Source: Larix kaempferi (lineage: Eukaryota > Streptophyta > Pinopsida > Pinales > Pinaceae). From it: a stretch of DNA of 64,000 bases. Below the pieces are notes generated by a model. It saw only the letters and a list, made by a program, of their open reading frames with translations. It searched no databases and was not told the DNA's origin. The translations under genes were made by a program, and so were the position numbers. The DNA lies in contig BSBM01000068.1 of assembly GCA_027924585.1 (NCBI GenBank), positions 13,117,501 to 13,181,500 on the forward strand. Reading direction: 5' to 3'. Shown here one piece after another: positions 1-11,310 of the stretch. Position 1 is the first letter of the stretch. Each line of letters begins with the position of its first letter.

Positions 1-685
1 GCACCAACTCACAATCTATGTAAGAGCGCGTAAGATAACTGGCACTCAAATCACCCTGCGGAATGGTAGTTCCAGTGTCCACCCCATTTACTCCGGAACT
101 ATGCCATGGAACTGTGTCCCTAAGGGTTTCGGCCCATTTTAAGACTACCCAAATCGTGGAAATTCCAAAAAAATAATCAGAAAAGGTGGAACTGTGCCTC
201 GCAGAAAAAATTTCTGTCACCAATCACCGGAATACAATACGGGGCGATTAAAGTGCCAATTATCACAAGCCAACAATGACAACTCAGCAAACCACGATTA
301 CAATTACAACATGTAAAATATTGATGAAAACATTACTTCCATTTAAAGCTTAGCCTCTCTTTCATGGTTGACGTCTTTGAAGAAAGTTGTTTTGGGCAGG
401 GATTTGCCATAATATTTAAAGCGCAACTCAGCAATCTGCATTTTGCCCAGCTACTAGTCTTCACTCCATTTTTCCAACCTACTAGTATTCACTACACCGC
501 CCTCTGCAGCTGTGAGAGAACGGTAGCTGTGACAGAACGTTTCATGTCTCTATTCCATTCAATCGCTTTTCCCACCGACTTCTATCTACTCCACCGCTTT
601 CAAAACTCAATCGAATTCCTTTCCCCAATTTCATTCAACAAATTCATTCATTTTCTTCCTCTGTATTGAATTCGATCGTACTGCG
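1..685. other. Upstream region of the SRC2-like gene
   Basis: No gene is supported here. The last part, roughly 560-685, is C/T-rich with TTCATTC-type runs, typical of a plant 5' untranslated leader, and runs directly into the ATG at 686. The only sizeable open frame (364-669) has no recognisable domain and ends in this leader, so I regard it as chance. I could not fix a TATA box with confidence. Confidence 0.4.
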
Positions 686-1663
686 ATGGAGGCACGGAGC
701 ATGGAAATAACCCTGGGCTCGGCCCGCGATCTGAACAACACGGTTATTCTCTCGAAAACAAAGGCATACGCAGTCGCATGGATCTCCAACGATCTCAAAA
801 ACAGGCAGTGGACGCCCGTCGACGAGGAGAACGGCACCAATCCCACCTGGAACCAAGTTATGAACTTTACTGTCGACGAAGCCGCCCTGCAGCAGGGCCA
901 ACTTCTTCTGGAGATCGAAATCTACAACGACTCAACTTTCGGCGACAAAGAGATCGGCCGCGTCAGTATCCCATTGCTCGAATTTCTCAAGCCCGCCGAT
1001 AGCAAGAAGGGCGCCATCTCCAGCCCGCAGTTCGTCAGCTACCAGGTCCGGAAACCCAACGGAAAAGGCAAGGGGGTTCTTAACCTCTCTATCAAAATGG
1101 CTGAAAAGTTCGAATTCAAGCAACAGCAACAGCCAGTGGAGGCAGCCACAGTCGATTTCAAGCTGCAGCAACAGTCACGGGAGGCGGCTACAGTCGATTT
1201 CAAGTTGCAGCAACATTCACGGGAGGCAGCCACAGTCGATTTCAAGCCGCAGCAACAGTCACGGGAGGCAGCCACAGTCGATTTCAAGCCGCAGCAACAG
1301 TCACGGGAGGTAGTCACAGGGTCATATGCAACGGCGAATGCGGAGCCCGTGGCCGGGTACCCAGTCCACCCATCGGTTGGCTCGTCGTCGCAATCGACGC
1401 CGTATTCACGAGCGAATAACCAGTACCCTCCGCCACCGTATTCACCCCGGGCGGGATATCCCCCTCCTCCGCCTCCGCCTCACCACCAGGGTTTCCCTCC
1501 GCCTCCGCCTTACCACCAGGGTCCACCTCCGCCTCCACCTCACCACCAGGGTTTCCATCCGCCTCCGCCTCACCACCAGGGTCACCCTCCGCCTCCGCCT
1601 CACCACCAGGGTTACTTTCCGCCTCCGCCTCCGCCACACCACCAGGGTTACCCAGCCTACTAG
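686..1663 (+). CDS. SRC2-like C2-domain protein with Gln-rich repeats and Pro/His/Gly tail
   Basis: Single-exon reading frame of 325 residues. Residues about 5-140 form a C2 domain of the plant SRC2/BAP type: EITLGSARDLNNT, then AYAVAWI, a TNPTWNQVMNF strand, and LEIEIYNDSTFGDKEIGRVSIPL. C2 domains of this family bind membrane lipid or partner proteins, often in a calcium- and stress-related way (family knowledge). Residues about 144-213 are five copies of a 14-residue unit (F-K-x-Q-Q-Q-S-R-E-A-A-T-V-D). Residues about 240-325 are a Pro-rich tail with PPPPPHHQG-like units. SRC2 proteins normally end in a Gly-rich hydrophobic tail; here a TAG at 1661-1663 ends the frame first, and that tail is still visible at 1706-1812 in another frame. 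Two in-frame ATGs lie close together (686 and 701); the first is used here. The C2 call is firm; the true 3' end is uncertain. Confidence 0.85.
   Translation: MEARSMEITLGSARDLNNTVILSKTKAYAVAWISNDLKNRQWTPVDEENGTNPTWNQVMNFTVDEAALQQGQLLLEIEIYNDSTFGDKEIGRVSIPLLEFLKPADSKKGAISSPQFVSYQVRKPNGKGKGVLNLSIKMAEKFEFKQQQQPVEAATVDFKLQQQSREAATVDFKLQQHSREAATVDFKPQQQSREAATVDFKPQQQSREVVTGSYATANAEPVAGYPVHPSVGSSSQSTPYSRANNQYPPPPYSPRAGYPPPPPPPHHQGFPPPPPYHQGPPPPPPHHQGFHPPPPHHQGHPPPPPHHQGYFPPPPPPHHQGYPAY
1115..1324 (+). repeat. Five 42-bp coding repeats in the SRC2-like gene
   Basis: Units start at 1115, 1157, 1199, 1241 and 1283. The 42-bp period keeps the frame and encodes 14 residues ending AATVD. Copies 2-5 are nearly identical, so the expansion is recent; the first and last are more diverged at their edges. 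Confidence 0.85.
1470..1648 (+). repeat. Pro/His/Gln/Gly-coding tandem repeat
   Basis: Six units of about 24-33 bp built on CCTCCGCCTCC...CACCACCAGGGT, each encoding a run of Pro followed by HHQG or YHQG. This gives a low-complexity tail of the kind known from SRC2-type and other plant Gly/Pro-rich proteins. Unit length varies by whole codons. Confidence 0.8.
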
Positions 1664-1705
1664 GGCTACCCACATAATTTAGAGGCATCAAGAATAATTA
1701 AGTAG

Positions 1706-1812
1706 GCTTAATTGGCGGAGCTCTTGGCGAACTGTTGCTTAGAGATATTATCAGTGATACCAGTTATAATGGAGGGTTTGATGATGGCGATGACTTTGGC
1801 GGCGACTTCTAA
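1706..1812 (+). other. Out-of-frame SRC2 C-terminal tail, or a second exon
   Basis: Reading from 1706 with one borrowed base gives a Gly-rich hydrophobic segment (GLIGGALGELLLRDIISD) followed by Gly/Asp/Phe-rich residues and a TAA at 1810-1812. This is the typical SRC2 C-terminus. It is not in the frame of the 686-1663 ORF. Two explanations fit: nonsense plus frameshift decay, or a very short intron 1647-1705 (GT...AG, 59 nt), whose removal keeps the frame exactly after HHQG. The intron would be near the lower size limit for plants. Confidence 0.6.
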
Positions 1813-2203
1813 CATGTTAGTTGTAGATATCGGCCACCATGGATTTGGGAGGCCGCTGAAGTATCAGATTATGTAAGTTCTATATTCAGCAGTGCTTTTG
1901 AGGAGGATATTTAATTAATATACGTTAGTAAATAATTGTAAAACCTGTATGTGTTCTGCGTTTGGAATTTATTTTGTTTTGTTTTGTTTTGATGATAAGG
2001 TGTACTTAGAACATGGATCACTAGAACTTCAACGAGCAAGCAATGAGTAAGTGTGGCTAACAAGCATATTTCATTTCAGCAATAAGTTATATACGTAAAT
2101 AGAAATGTTATCATGTATTTTTAATTTTTTATTTAAACTAAAACTGTAAAATATACCATCTTTAAAAGCCTTATCATACATATTTGTAAAAGTGTGGCCA
2201 AGT

Positions 2204-2915
2204 GTTAAGTTTTTGGCCTCTTTCTCCTCTGAATTCAAAGTATCCAAATGAAGAGATAGGGCTGGTTTAGAGAGCTAGTCAATGTTGGCACTTAATTCCC
2301 TTTAAGACATTTGTTTTTAAAACGGTTGTTAAGTTTTCGGCCTCTTTCTCCTCTGAATTCAAAGTATCCAAATGAAGAGATATGGCTGGTTTAGAGAGCT
2401 AATCAATGTTGACACTTAATTCCCTTGAAAACATTTGTTTTTATTTCTCTAATTCTTTTTGGGATATGCCTTGTTGTTAAGTTTTTAGCCTCTTTCTCCT
2501 TTTCCTATGAATTCAAAGTCTCCAAATGAAGAGATAAGGCTTATTTAGAGATAAGGCTTATTTAGAGAGTTAGTCAATGTTAGCAATTAATTCTCTTGAA
2601 CATTTGTTTTTATTTCTCTAATTCCAAGGTGAATTCAAAGTATCCAAATGAAGAGATAGGGTTTGTGTAGAGAGCTAGTCAATGTTGGCACTTAATTCCC
2701 TTGAAAACATTTGTTTTTATTTCTCTAATTCTTTTTGGAATATGCCTTATAATACATATTTTAAAAACTGTTGTTAGGTGTTAAGTTTTTGGCCTCTTTC
2801 TTCTATGAGTTCAAAGCCTCCAAATGAAGAGATGGGGTTTATTTAGAGAGTTAGTTAATGTTAACATTTAATTCCCTCGAGAACATTTGTTTTTTATTTC
2901 TCTAATTCTTCTGGG
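2204..2915. repeat. Degenerate tandem repeat, about five units
   Basis: The segment GTTAAGTTTTTGGCCTCTTT, followed by GAATTCAAAGTATCCAAATG and AATGTTGGCACTTAATTCCC, recurs about five times, starting near 2204, 2328, 2476, 2631 (shortened) and 2780. Spacing is roughly 120-155 bp and copies differ by substitutions and indels. No coding potential is seen. Confidence 0.75.
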
Positions 2916-4561
2916 AATTAATGGATTATATAAAAAATATATTGCATTCTTAGATAATAAAAGGACTTAATATACTATATAGAGTAAGCCTATCTGGTTT
3001 TTAACTTCTTTATCCTTAAATCAATGATGTAAATAGATAACCAAGTACTTTATTCATCTTTCTAATGTATTATTTTTGGTATAAATCCAACATATATGGA
3101 AGTTAACTAGGTGAAAGGATCTTGTTCAATGAAAATTTAAAATCAATATATATGGAAGTTAATTAGGTTAAAGGATGTTGTCTAATGAAAATTTGGTAAA
3201 TGAGATTTTTCTGATGTTAGTATTTATTTAAACAATTTTTATTTTTTTTAATGAAGTGATGTGGTTTTGCAAAAGCCTTATTAATATCGGTATTAAAAAA
3301 AATCCAATGGACCTATGTAGGATGTTAGAAACTTTTAATTTTGTAAAGTCAATTGAAATTCATTTTTTGAATGATGTTGATAAATGGTTTAGATTAAAAG
3401 ATGTGTGAAATGCACTAAGGATTGAGCTTGAGGTGAGGCCCAAAACATAATGATTTTCTAAGACAAGAAGTCAAAAGCATGCTGTTGTCTTTGCTATGAA
3501 AAGCATGTTAATGTATTGAGCAAGGGCTAGTTGCTTCATTTTGTAAGGGACTTGGGGGAAAGGTGACAAAATCACATTTTTGTCTTAGTATAGTTTGTCA
3601 TGAAGTACTGGGAGTTGAGTACCAACCAAAGGACATTGTATTAAGCAAGGAAGTTGGTTGTTTGAACTATTAAGAATCAAGCAAAGGACATGTTTGACTC
3701 ACTAGGAAAAGGGATTGCAAGTAAGGAATGGGGGTCTAGTGCTTGGTGAGGGAGTCCTTACATGCGAATCGCTCTTGAGCAAAGGAATATGTTCTTCCCC
3801 CAAGCAAGGGATGGTTCCTGATGTCGAGCAATGGAATAATTCATTGGGTTGCTAGTGATTTTTTTGGTAAGGAGAACCATAAAGAAAAAAATTGGGAGAT
3901 GGAAAGACTCGATGGAGGAAAAAGAGGGTTGGACTTTTGAGAGTGGAATTTTCATCCAAGAGGCTAAGTGAATCAAGATAATTTTTCATCTTTGTGAAAG
4001 GAAGAAATTCTAGTGGGAAAATCATGGGTAGTAAAAAAACTTGATTGTGTTTTTTGGGAAATAAGAAAGTCGTGGATGATTCATAGACTGTAAGCCTATG
4101 GCATGTTCATCTCTTCAACATGGATCTCTACAGATATAAAATAGTATATATTTGCAATCTCAACAATTATTTGTCAATGTTGAGTTATGTTCTTAGTGCA
4201 TGAATGAAAACCTTTGTTTCTAAGATAGATTACACTGCTTGGTTACATACTTGTGGTGGAAAAATTGTCACTCGTCAAGGGAGAGAAAATCCACTATCTT
4301 TGCAATGCCCTTTTCACGATAACTTTTTTTTATGAAGATGCATTTAGATCACTCTGTTAATACCAAAATAAAACATAACTATTATGTGCAAACCTTCTCA
4401 GTGTCTACTTATCAATGGGGAAAAAGAATGACTTTGCTTACTCAAATTCTAGAACTAAAAATATATTGTTAGCTAAATGTATATATATCTATTGTCTTAC
4501 CCTACAATTCTCATCCATCACTTAACATGATCAAACTTAAGATTGATGTGAATGAATATAT
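2916..4561. other. AT-rich intergenic region
   Basis: AT-rich sequence with many stops in all frames. A short segment with ATATATGGAAGTTAA is repeated near 3090 and 3145. No gene, RNA or element ends are recognised. It ends at the target site of copia element A (TATAT, 4557-4561). Confidence 0.5.
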
Positions 4562-5165
4562 TGTTGAAATATTGTAACTTTTAAGAATATTATATTTGTA
4601 CTTTATTATTTTGGAGATGTTTCATTCCTCCGTGAAGACCTTATTGTATATCCGGAGATGTTTTATTCCTCCATGGATGATGTGGCAACTTGGGTTATTA
4701 GACTTCCCTAGTGAGGGTCGGCCCTATATGAGTCATGTGGGTTAAATGGTTATTAGACCACCCTAGTGAGGTCGGCCCTGTCACATTATGTTAAGTGGTT
4801 AATTTGGGGCCGACCTAGTTAATGTAAAAGACAAGTCGAAGTAGTGTATAAATAGAGGAGGTGTGTTCCTCATTTATCACACTCACTGATTATTCACTCA
4901 CTTGTGAATGATGCATAGGTGAGAGAGAGAGATCTGCTATGGAGGAGAAGGATCTCATGTTTGGGATACACATCTTTGTATTGTTGATCATCTATATTGA
5001 GGAAGCTTTGTTGGGTTTTCTACCCCATGAGGGTTTCCCAGGATAAATCTATGTCTCTTGTGTTTATGTTGTGCTTGTTATTCTTTCAGTGATCCTGTAT
5101 ATTCTATTATTGTGAAATGAAATGCAATGCTGATATTTTCTGTCTTAGCATATTGAATCTTAACA
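4562..5165 (+). repeat. 5' LTR of copia element A
   Basis: Begins TGTTGAAA and ends TTAACA, as expected for an LTR with TG...CA ends. A TATA box TATAAATA lies at 4847-4854, with GAGGAGGTGTGTTCCTC downstream in the likely R region. It pairs with the copy at 10397-10998. Confidence 0.9.
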
Positions 5166-5177
5166 TGGTATCAGAGC
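5166..5177 (+). promoter_or_regulatory. tRNA-Met primer binding site of element A
   Basis: TGGTATCAGAGC follows the 5' LTR with no spacer. It is complementary to the 3' end of plant initiator tRNA-Met, the usual primer of plant copia elements. Confidence 0.92.
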
Positions 5178-7249
5178 TAACCTGAGAAGAAGACATTGTG
5201 CAGTTACGGAAGCTAGGGATTCTTGTTTTTTTTGGGTTTCTCTTCACAGATCTTGAAAGGAAGGAGGTTAGATTGACTCTCCTCAGCAAGGTGCATCTTT
5301 CTGTCGAGACAGAATTCAATTCTGAGCATTTTTAGTTTTTGACCTAAAAAAAAGGGTTTCAGAGAAAATTGGAATTTTTGGAATTTGAGTCCATGGCTGG
5401 ATGCTCCTCAGAAAAATCGAAGTTTAGAGACCAAGATCGAACTTTTTGGTTTGGTGAAGCTCCGGGAAAATCAAACCCTAGTTTGGGGTCTTGTCTAGTA
5501 AATCCGAAAATTAAGGTTTCTGCAAAAATTGGAATTTCTGAAATCTAACACCATGGCTGGAAGTGCCTTGGCAAAATCAAAGTTTAGAGCTTTGGATCGA
5601 ACTTTTTGGCTGGGTGAAGCTCTGGGAAACTCAAACCCTAATTCAGGGTCCTGTCTAGTGAATCTAGAAGTTTCAAAAGCAATTTTGAGGGGTGAAACTT
5701 TGCAATTTTCAAATTCTGAGTATACCAGCTTGTTCAGCTCAGCAAGGTGCATCCTTTTATCCTTTCAGAAGTTTGAAATTCAAAGTTTGGATTTTTAGGG
5801 TTTCTCTGACAAACCCTAATCCAGCTCCAGATCCAGTTTTCAACAAATCAAGTGGACTGGGTCAATCCTAAAAGAGAATGCGTTGGACACTTACATAAGT
5901 GAAGAGGTTCCAGTCCCAGAGGGAGAAGAGGCTAAGGCCTTACATAAGAATGCTACAAGCAATCGCGACAGGTATGACTTGAGGAAATACAGGTATGTTT
6001 TGAAATCTGATTCTTGATTAAGTTCATAATAGGTTTGTCTTCATATTATTGAGGTTAGTACAATTATGATTGTTTGTTAATGAATGCATGTGAATGATAG
6101 AATACATTCATTGATTAGGGTTATGACACTTATGATTATACTAATGCACTTGTGGTGTTGTATGGGGATGATGTTGTCTACTAACAAGATACATGTACAT
6201 CAAGAAAGACAAAACAAGTTCTATGACCATCATGACATAAAGACAAAGACTCATCCATAGTCTTTGACCACATAGAAGCTCTACGAGGTATGTATGACTT
6301 TGTTCTGCTATGCTTAACTTATGAGATATGCAGGTTCTAGCACAAGGTCTCTAAATAATTGAAGAGAACAAAGAAGATATTGTTGGGTATGTTAAGACAT
6401 AACCAAGCATGATAATCCAGGTATGTTTTCCTATATCAAGTTAGAATCCTACTTTGTGTTAGGATCTTAGGTAAGTATACCTATGTATGAAATGATCATG
6501 ACCATACATACTTAAGATTATTTAGAATCATAATGTTTTGATAGTATTGAGACTATACTAATGAATGTATGAGACCATGAGGATGACACTAGTGCACACT
6601 TCAGCATGCATAGTGGTCCAGGATGGATAGAAGCTCAAAGACATATAATCATGAAGGGAAAATAGAGATCAAGCGGGAGGCAACCACACAAACATAAAAG
6701 ATAAGTATTTGAGTTGTTATTTGAATATCTGAAATAGTAAATGATATTGCTTGTAATAATTGTATGCATATTTGTATTCCTAGAATATATCATGCTGAGT
6801 GTAAGCATTCATATAGCATTGAACAGTATTATATTAATATGCATATGATTGGTAAGTTGGACAAAAATTCCATTGTTGCTTGTCTAGAATGAAACCTCTT
6901 TGCTAACATGCTGAGAGCTGTGCATGCTCTTGATAGTATGTTCTGGTAGAGATGGAAGGCATCTAGATAGCCACTATATGCATACAGGATATGGAAAAGT
7001 GTTGTGCCAAAGTATTGGTCAAGATAGTTGCATAACTATGTGAATCATATCTATATGCATAATAGGTTATCATGTCAACATGATTTGATGATTATGAAGT
7101 ATTACTAATCATGTAATTAACTTTGATTTGTAGGAAAAATCATGAAGAATGATGAACCCTGAACAAATGATGGATGTTCAACAAGAAGATTTACAAATCC
7201 AACATACTATAGAAGGCTCGTGGCTAGAAGATTCTCTTAAAAAAGAGAA
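5178..7249 (+). other. Non-coding leader of element A (gag position)
   Basis: This is where gag would lie, but no gag domain or long frame is present. Segments such as CCAACCATGGCTGGAAG-like pieces around 5390-5560 are locally duplicated. The CTAATCCAGCTCCAGATC segment near 5817 and the GACAGGTATGACTT segment near 5969 recur in elements B (33350, 33494) and C (minus strand, near 50115 and 50050), so the leader is a conserved non-coding part of the family. Confidence 0.6.
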
Positions 7250-8651
7250 AGAGGATCATGACGAGATGTTTGCTCCAAGTGGCTAGATAAGACCATTCTC
7301 TTAATGGTGTAATTGAAGAAGAAGTGTGAATCGAGAAAACTACCAGGATTCAATTGAAGAAAGCTCTATACAGGTACCCAGGATCGATAGTCATTTGATG
7401 AGCTTAATGATCACCATGGGTGATGCGGATTCAACCTTTACTACAAGGTTGAAGATGGTATCTATATACAGATGACATTCTTATCTTAGATGGATGCAAG
7501 AAGGAACTCACCATAGAGTTCGAATGATCTTGAGGATCATATCAATAGACCTATCTGACGGGAGATGGCACAGATAGATATGTAGAAGATCACTCAATGC
7601 AAAGTGTGAATGATGTTCAGTCACAAAGGGAGAATTGATAGCTTCTTGACAAGCTTGGGCTTTACCAAAAGTAAAGCTGATCCTAAGGTTATGGATGATG
7701 AACCTGTCATACTATTACTGTATGTGGATGCTCTCTTTTTGACAGGGAATGAGAAATAGATCATGGAAAGCAAGAAGATGTTAGCTACAGAATTTGAGAT
7801 GTAAGATCTCGGATTGATGCATTACTTCCTAGGTCTGGAAGTATAGAAAGGCCCAGAAGGAATCTTTCTCAACTAGGGAAAGTATTTGATATGTTGGAAT
7901 GCAAAAGCCATGGCCACTCCCATGGATTCCAACTTTAAGCTGTTAGCTGATGACTTATCAGAGTTAGTGGATGTGACTATGTACAGAAAGATTATTGGGT
8001 CATTGATGTATCTGATGAATACCAGGCCAGATAGATGCTTTGCTGTGAACACCTTGATTCAATATCTAGTAGAACCTAGGCATGTTCACCTGATAGCTGC
8101 AAAGCATGTGATGAGGTACCTAAAGGGGACGATGGAATTTGGTCTATGTTATCTTGGAGATCATGACTTCAGATTGTATGGCTACAAAGATGTTGATTGG
8201 GCTGGTAGTGTATCAGACAAGGAAGAGTACATCAGGTGGATGTTATTGTCTGGGATCTGCCATGATCTCGTGGTTTAGCCGGAAGCAGTCTAGTGTGGCT
8301 CTCAACACAGCTGAAGCAGAATATATGGCTGCTTCCTCTCCTAGTTGTGAAGCGATATGGCTTCGGAAGTTGTTATCAGGATTGTTTGACTTAGAGATGG
8401 ACCCCACTGTGATCCTTTCTGACAACCAGAGTTGTATCAAGATGACAGGGAATCCAGTGTTCCATGATAAATCAAAGCACATAGAGATATGATATTTCTA
8501 TATACGGGATATGGTGCAGAAAGGAGCTATTAAGCTCGAATATGTGAGCACTGACAAATAAGTTGCTGATGTATTGACCAAACCTCTGTCTCGAGTAAAG
8601 CTTGAGTATTTTCAAGACAAGCTTGGTGTAGTTCAGAAGGACCCTCCTTGA
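7250..8651 (+). pseudogene. Broken copia reverse transcriptase-RNase H of element A
   Basis: Copia pol motifs occur in order: DEMFAPS near 7260, a FLNGVIEEE-like motif near 7295, GFTKSKAD and LLLYVDA near 7660-7730 (the catalytic YVDD has become YVDA), then IGSLMYLMNTRPD (8000), HVMRYLKGTMEFGLCYLG (8107), and the RNase H motifs SRKQSSVALNTAEAEYMA (8278) and LTKPLSRVKLEYF (8577). Frames 7886-8278 and 8139-8492 overlap, so there is at least one frameshift, and stop codons interrupt the rest. The gene ends at TGA 8649-8651. It cannot encode an active enzyme as it stands. Confidence 0.85.
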
Positions 8652-8660
8652 AAGGGGGAG
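8651..8660 (+). promoter_or_regulatory. First polypurine tract of element A, next to the pol stop
   Basis: AAAGGGGGAG directly overlaps the pol stop codon. In an ordinary copia element this would be the plus-strand primer next to the 3' LTR. Here the LTR lies 1.7 kb further on, with its own tract. The same duplicated arrangement is seen in element C (47526-47535). Confidence 0.6.
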
Positions 8661-8664
8661 TGAT

Positions 8665-10110
8665 ATGGTCGATGATGATATTTGGATACTGGTATCGATG
8701 ATGAGATTTCCTATATTGACAGTAAGGTCAATGATGAGGACACCTGTGTTGATATGGATACTTGTATCAATGATGAGGATACTTGTATCGATGATGAGGT
8801 TACCTGTTCCGATGATGAGGTTTCCAGTTACGATGATGAGGTCGATGCATGGTCCTTAGACTTTTGTCTAAGTGGATGAGAGGGGATTGTATCATCCCCA
8901 GACTTCGGTCCCTGAATTGATCCATAGACATATGTCTCCAAGAAGTGGTCCCTAGTGGATGAGAGGGGATTGTATCATCCCCGAACTTCGGTCCCTGAAT
9001 TGATCCGTAGACATATGTCTCTGAGAAGTGGTCCCTAGTGGACGAGAGGGATTGTATCATCCCCAGACTTCGGTCCCTAAATTGATCCATAGACTCTTAT
9101 CTTCGAGAAAGATGTTGGTGAATGATGTAATGTGCGCTCCTAGATTGCTCAGCATAGCAGTAGGTGATCATTCACAAAACCTATACTGATGTAATGTTCG
9201 CTCCTAGATTAGCAGGTGATCATTCACAGGTTGTAAATCCTAGATTTGATCTAGGTCACACTCCAGTTGAAATAGTACTGGCTCTGTGGTTGTAAATCCT
9301 AGATCTGATCTAGGTCACACCCTAGTTGAAATAGTATTGGCTCTATGGTTGAATGGAATGATGTAATGTGCGCTCCTGGACTGCAGCAGGTGATCATTCG
9401 CAGGTCCTGTAATGATGTAATGTTCGCTCCTGGACTACTCAGTGTAGTAGCAGGTGATCATTCACAGGTGGTAAAATCCTAGATTTAATCTAGGTCACAT
9501 CCAGTATGAAAAAGGATTGGCACCGTGGTCGGGATTGCATTGTCCCTAGACATGTTGAGGTGTCTTAAAGTGATAAGGATTGATTATCCTGTAAGTAGAT
9601 CGGGATTGCATCGTCCCTAGACATGAGAGGTGTCTTAAAGTGAGAAGGATTGATCATCCTGTAAGCAGATCAAGACTGCATCGTCCCTGAACGTTTGGTT
9701 CAAAATGTACGTGATAGGACTGCATCGTCCCTAAACGTTTGGTTCAAAATGTATGTGATATTACTGCATCGTCCCTGAACGTTTGGTTCAAAATTTACGT
9801 GATAGGACTGCATCGTCCCTGAACGTTTGGTTCAAAATGCACGTGATAGGATTGTATCATCCTTGGACTTATGTCCTAAAGTGAGCGGGATTGATCATCT
9901 TGTAATTGGATCATGTGTATTGCAGAGTATGCTGCTATGATGTGATGTTGTTGATCGACAGGATCCAGTTGATGACGTGATGCTGTTGATCGAGAGGATC
10001 TAGTTGATGATGTGATGTTGTTGATCGAGAGGATCCAGTTGATGACGTGATGATGTTGATTGAGAGGATCCAGTTGATTATGTGATGCTGTTGATCGAGA
10101 GGATATAGTT
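8665..10110 (+). repeat. Minisatellite block of element A
   Basis: Successive tandem families occur: GATGATGAGG-like 12-18-mers (8670-8850); an 83-bp unit with GGGGATTGTATCATCCCC and AGACATATGTCT (starts 8872, 8955, 9038); units with GTAATGTGCGCTCCTAGA and GGTGATCATTCACA (about 9120-9500); GGACTGCATCGTCCCT plus GAACGTTTGGTTCAAAATG units (about 9530-9860); and GTTGATCGAGAGGATCCAGT units (9945-10110). Many units contain short inverted repeats. No protein is implied. Confidence 0.85.
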
Positions 10111-10387
10111 GATGTTGTTATGATGATGATCAATAGATCCAGACGATGAGACTGTTGATCGGGTGATCCCGATGATGACAATGTTATAGCTGATCGAGTG
10201 CTGCAGAAGGTGAAGACTCAATACTAACGATGTTGATACTCTAGTATTGAAGACCTGAAGATATTCCAGTAACTAGTTGAGTTACTGATGATGTTGAGAA
10301 AGCTTCCAATGATTTATAGATGTATCATGTATCATGTAGTTGATGACTCCTTGCCCCTGCAGATGTTGTTATAATATCCTTCTCGTT

Positions 10388-10396
10388 AAGGGGGAG
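10388..10396 (+). promoter_or_regulatory. Polypurine tract next to the 3' LTR of element A
   Basis: AAGGGGGAG immediately precedes the TGTTGAAA start of the 3' LTR, the expected plus-strand primer position. Confidence 0.85.
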
Positions 10397-10998
10397 TGTT
10401 GAAAAATTGTAACTTCTAAGAATATTATATTTTTACTTTATTATTCCAAAGATGTTTTATTCCTCCGTGAAGACCTTATTGTATATCCGGAGATGTTTTA
10501 TTCCTCCGTGGATAATGTGGAGACTTGGGTTATTAGACTTCCCTAGTGGGGGTCGGCCCTGTATGAGTCGTGGGTTAAAGGGTTATTAGACCACCATAGT
10601 GGTGTCGGCCCTATCACATTATGTTAAGTGGTTAAGTTGGGGCCAACCTAGTTAATGTAAAAGACAATTCGGAGTAGTGTATAAATAGAGGAGGTGTGTT
10701 CCTCATTTATCACACTCACTCATTATTCACTCACTTGTGAATGGCGCATAGGTGAGAGAGAGGGATATGCTATGGAGGAGAAGGAGCTCATGTTTGGGAT
10801 ATACATCTCTGTATTGTTGATCATCTATATTGAGGAAGCTTTGCTGGGTTTTCTACCCCATGAGGGTTTCCCAGGATAAATCTATGTCTCATGTGTTTAT
10901 GTTGTGCTTGTTGTTCTTTTAGTGATCCTATATATGCTATTATTGTGAAATGAAATGCAATGCTGATATTTTCTGCCTTAGCGTATTGAATCTTAACA
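10397..10998 (+). repeat. 3' LTR of copia element A
   Basis: Matches 4562-5165 along its length with scattered substitutions, starts TGTTGAAA and ends TTAACA. TATA box at 10680-10687. Followed by TATAT, the second copy of the target duplication. Confidence 0.9.
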
Positions 10999-11310
10999 TA
11001 TATGTTGGCAAAGATGGTGTTGGAAGTTTGCTTTGTAAATCAACATGCTTACACAACTCTCATAAAAAGAAACAAGTGCATTTGAAATTTGTTCACACAA
11101 TATTTGTCAATCACTCTATAATCTAATTGGCTTTTGAGAGTAAATTATGTTCTTTGGAGTTTGAATGTTCAATTACAACAGTTAAATCCTTTTGTTGACA
11201 TGTCGCGGGTCATTGGAAATCTAGGAGAGATTTGAGACTTCAATGTGGATACTAGCATGATGTACATGGAGTGGAGTCAACACATAGCATAATCCTATAT
11301 ATATATATAT

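Larger units (their letters stand above)
4562..10998 (+). mobile_element. Ty1/copia-type LTR retrotransposon A, coding-poor
   Basis: Two direct LTRs (4562-5165 and 10397-10998), a tRNA-Met primer site right after the first, a polypurine tract right before the second, and a 5-bp target duplication TATAT on both sides (4557-4561, 10999-11003) define a complete insertion. Inside there is a leader of about 2.1 kb without gag, a broken RT-RNase H (about 7250-8651), then 1.7 kb of tandem repeats. No gag, protease or integrase is recognisable, so the element looks non-autonomous. The LTRs differ at scattered sites, so it is not a very recent insertion. Elements B and C share this layout. Confidence 0.9.

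Noticed and set aside
1039-1691. Minus-strand and other-frame ORFs over the SRC2-like gene
   Set aside because: They are shadows of the coding repeats; only the plus-strand frame has a recognised C2 domain.
10694-10879. Short ORF within the 3' LTR of element A
   Set aside because: A similar stretch exists in the 5' LTR, but with a different start; it looks like transcribed LTR leader sequence, not a protein gene.
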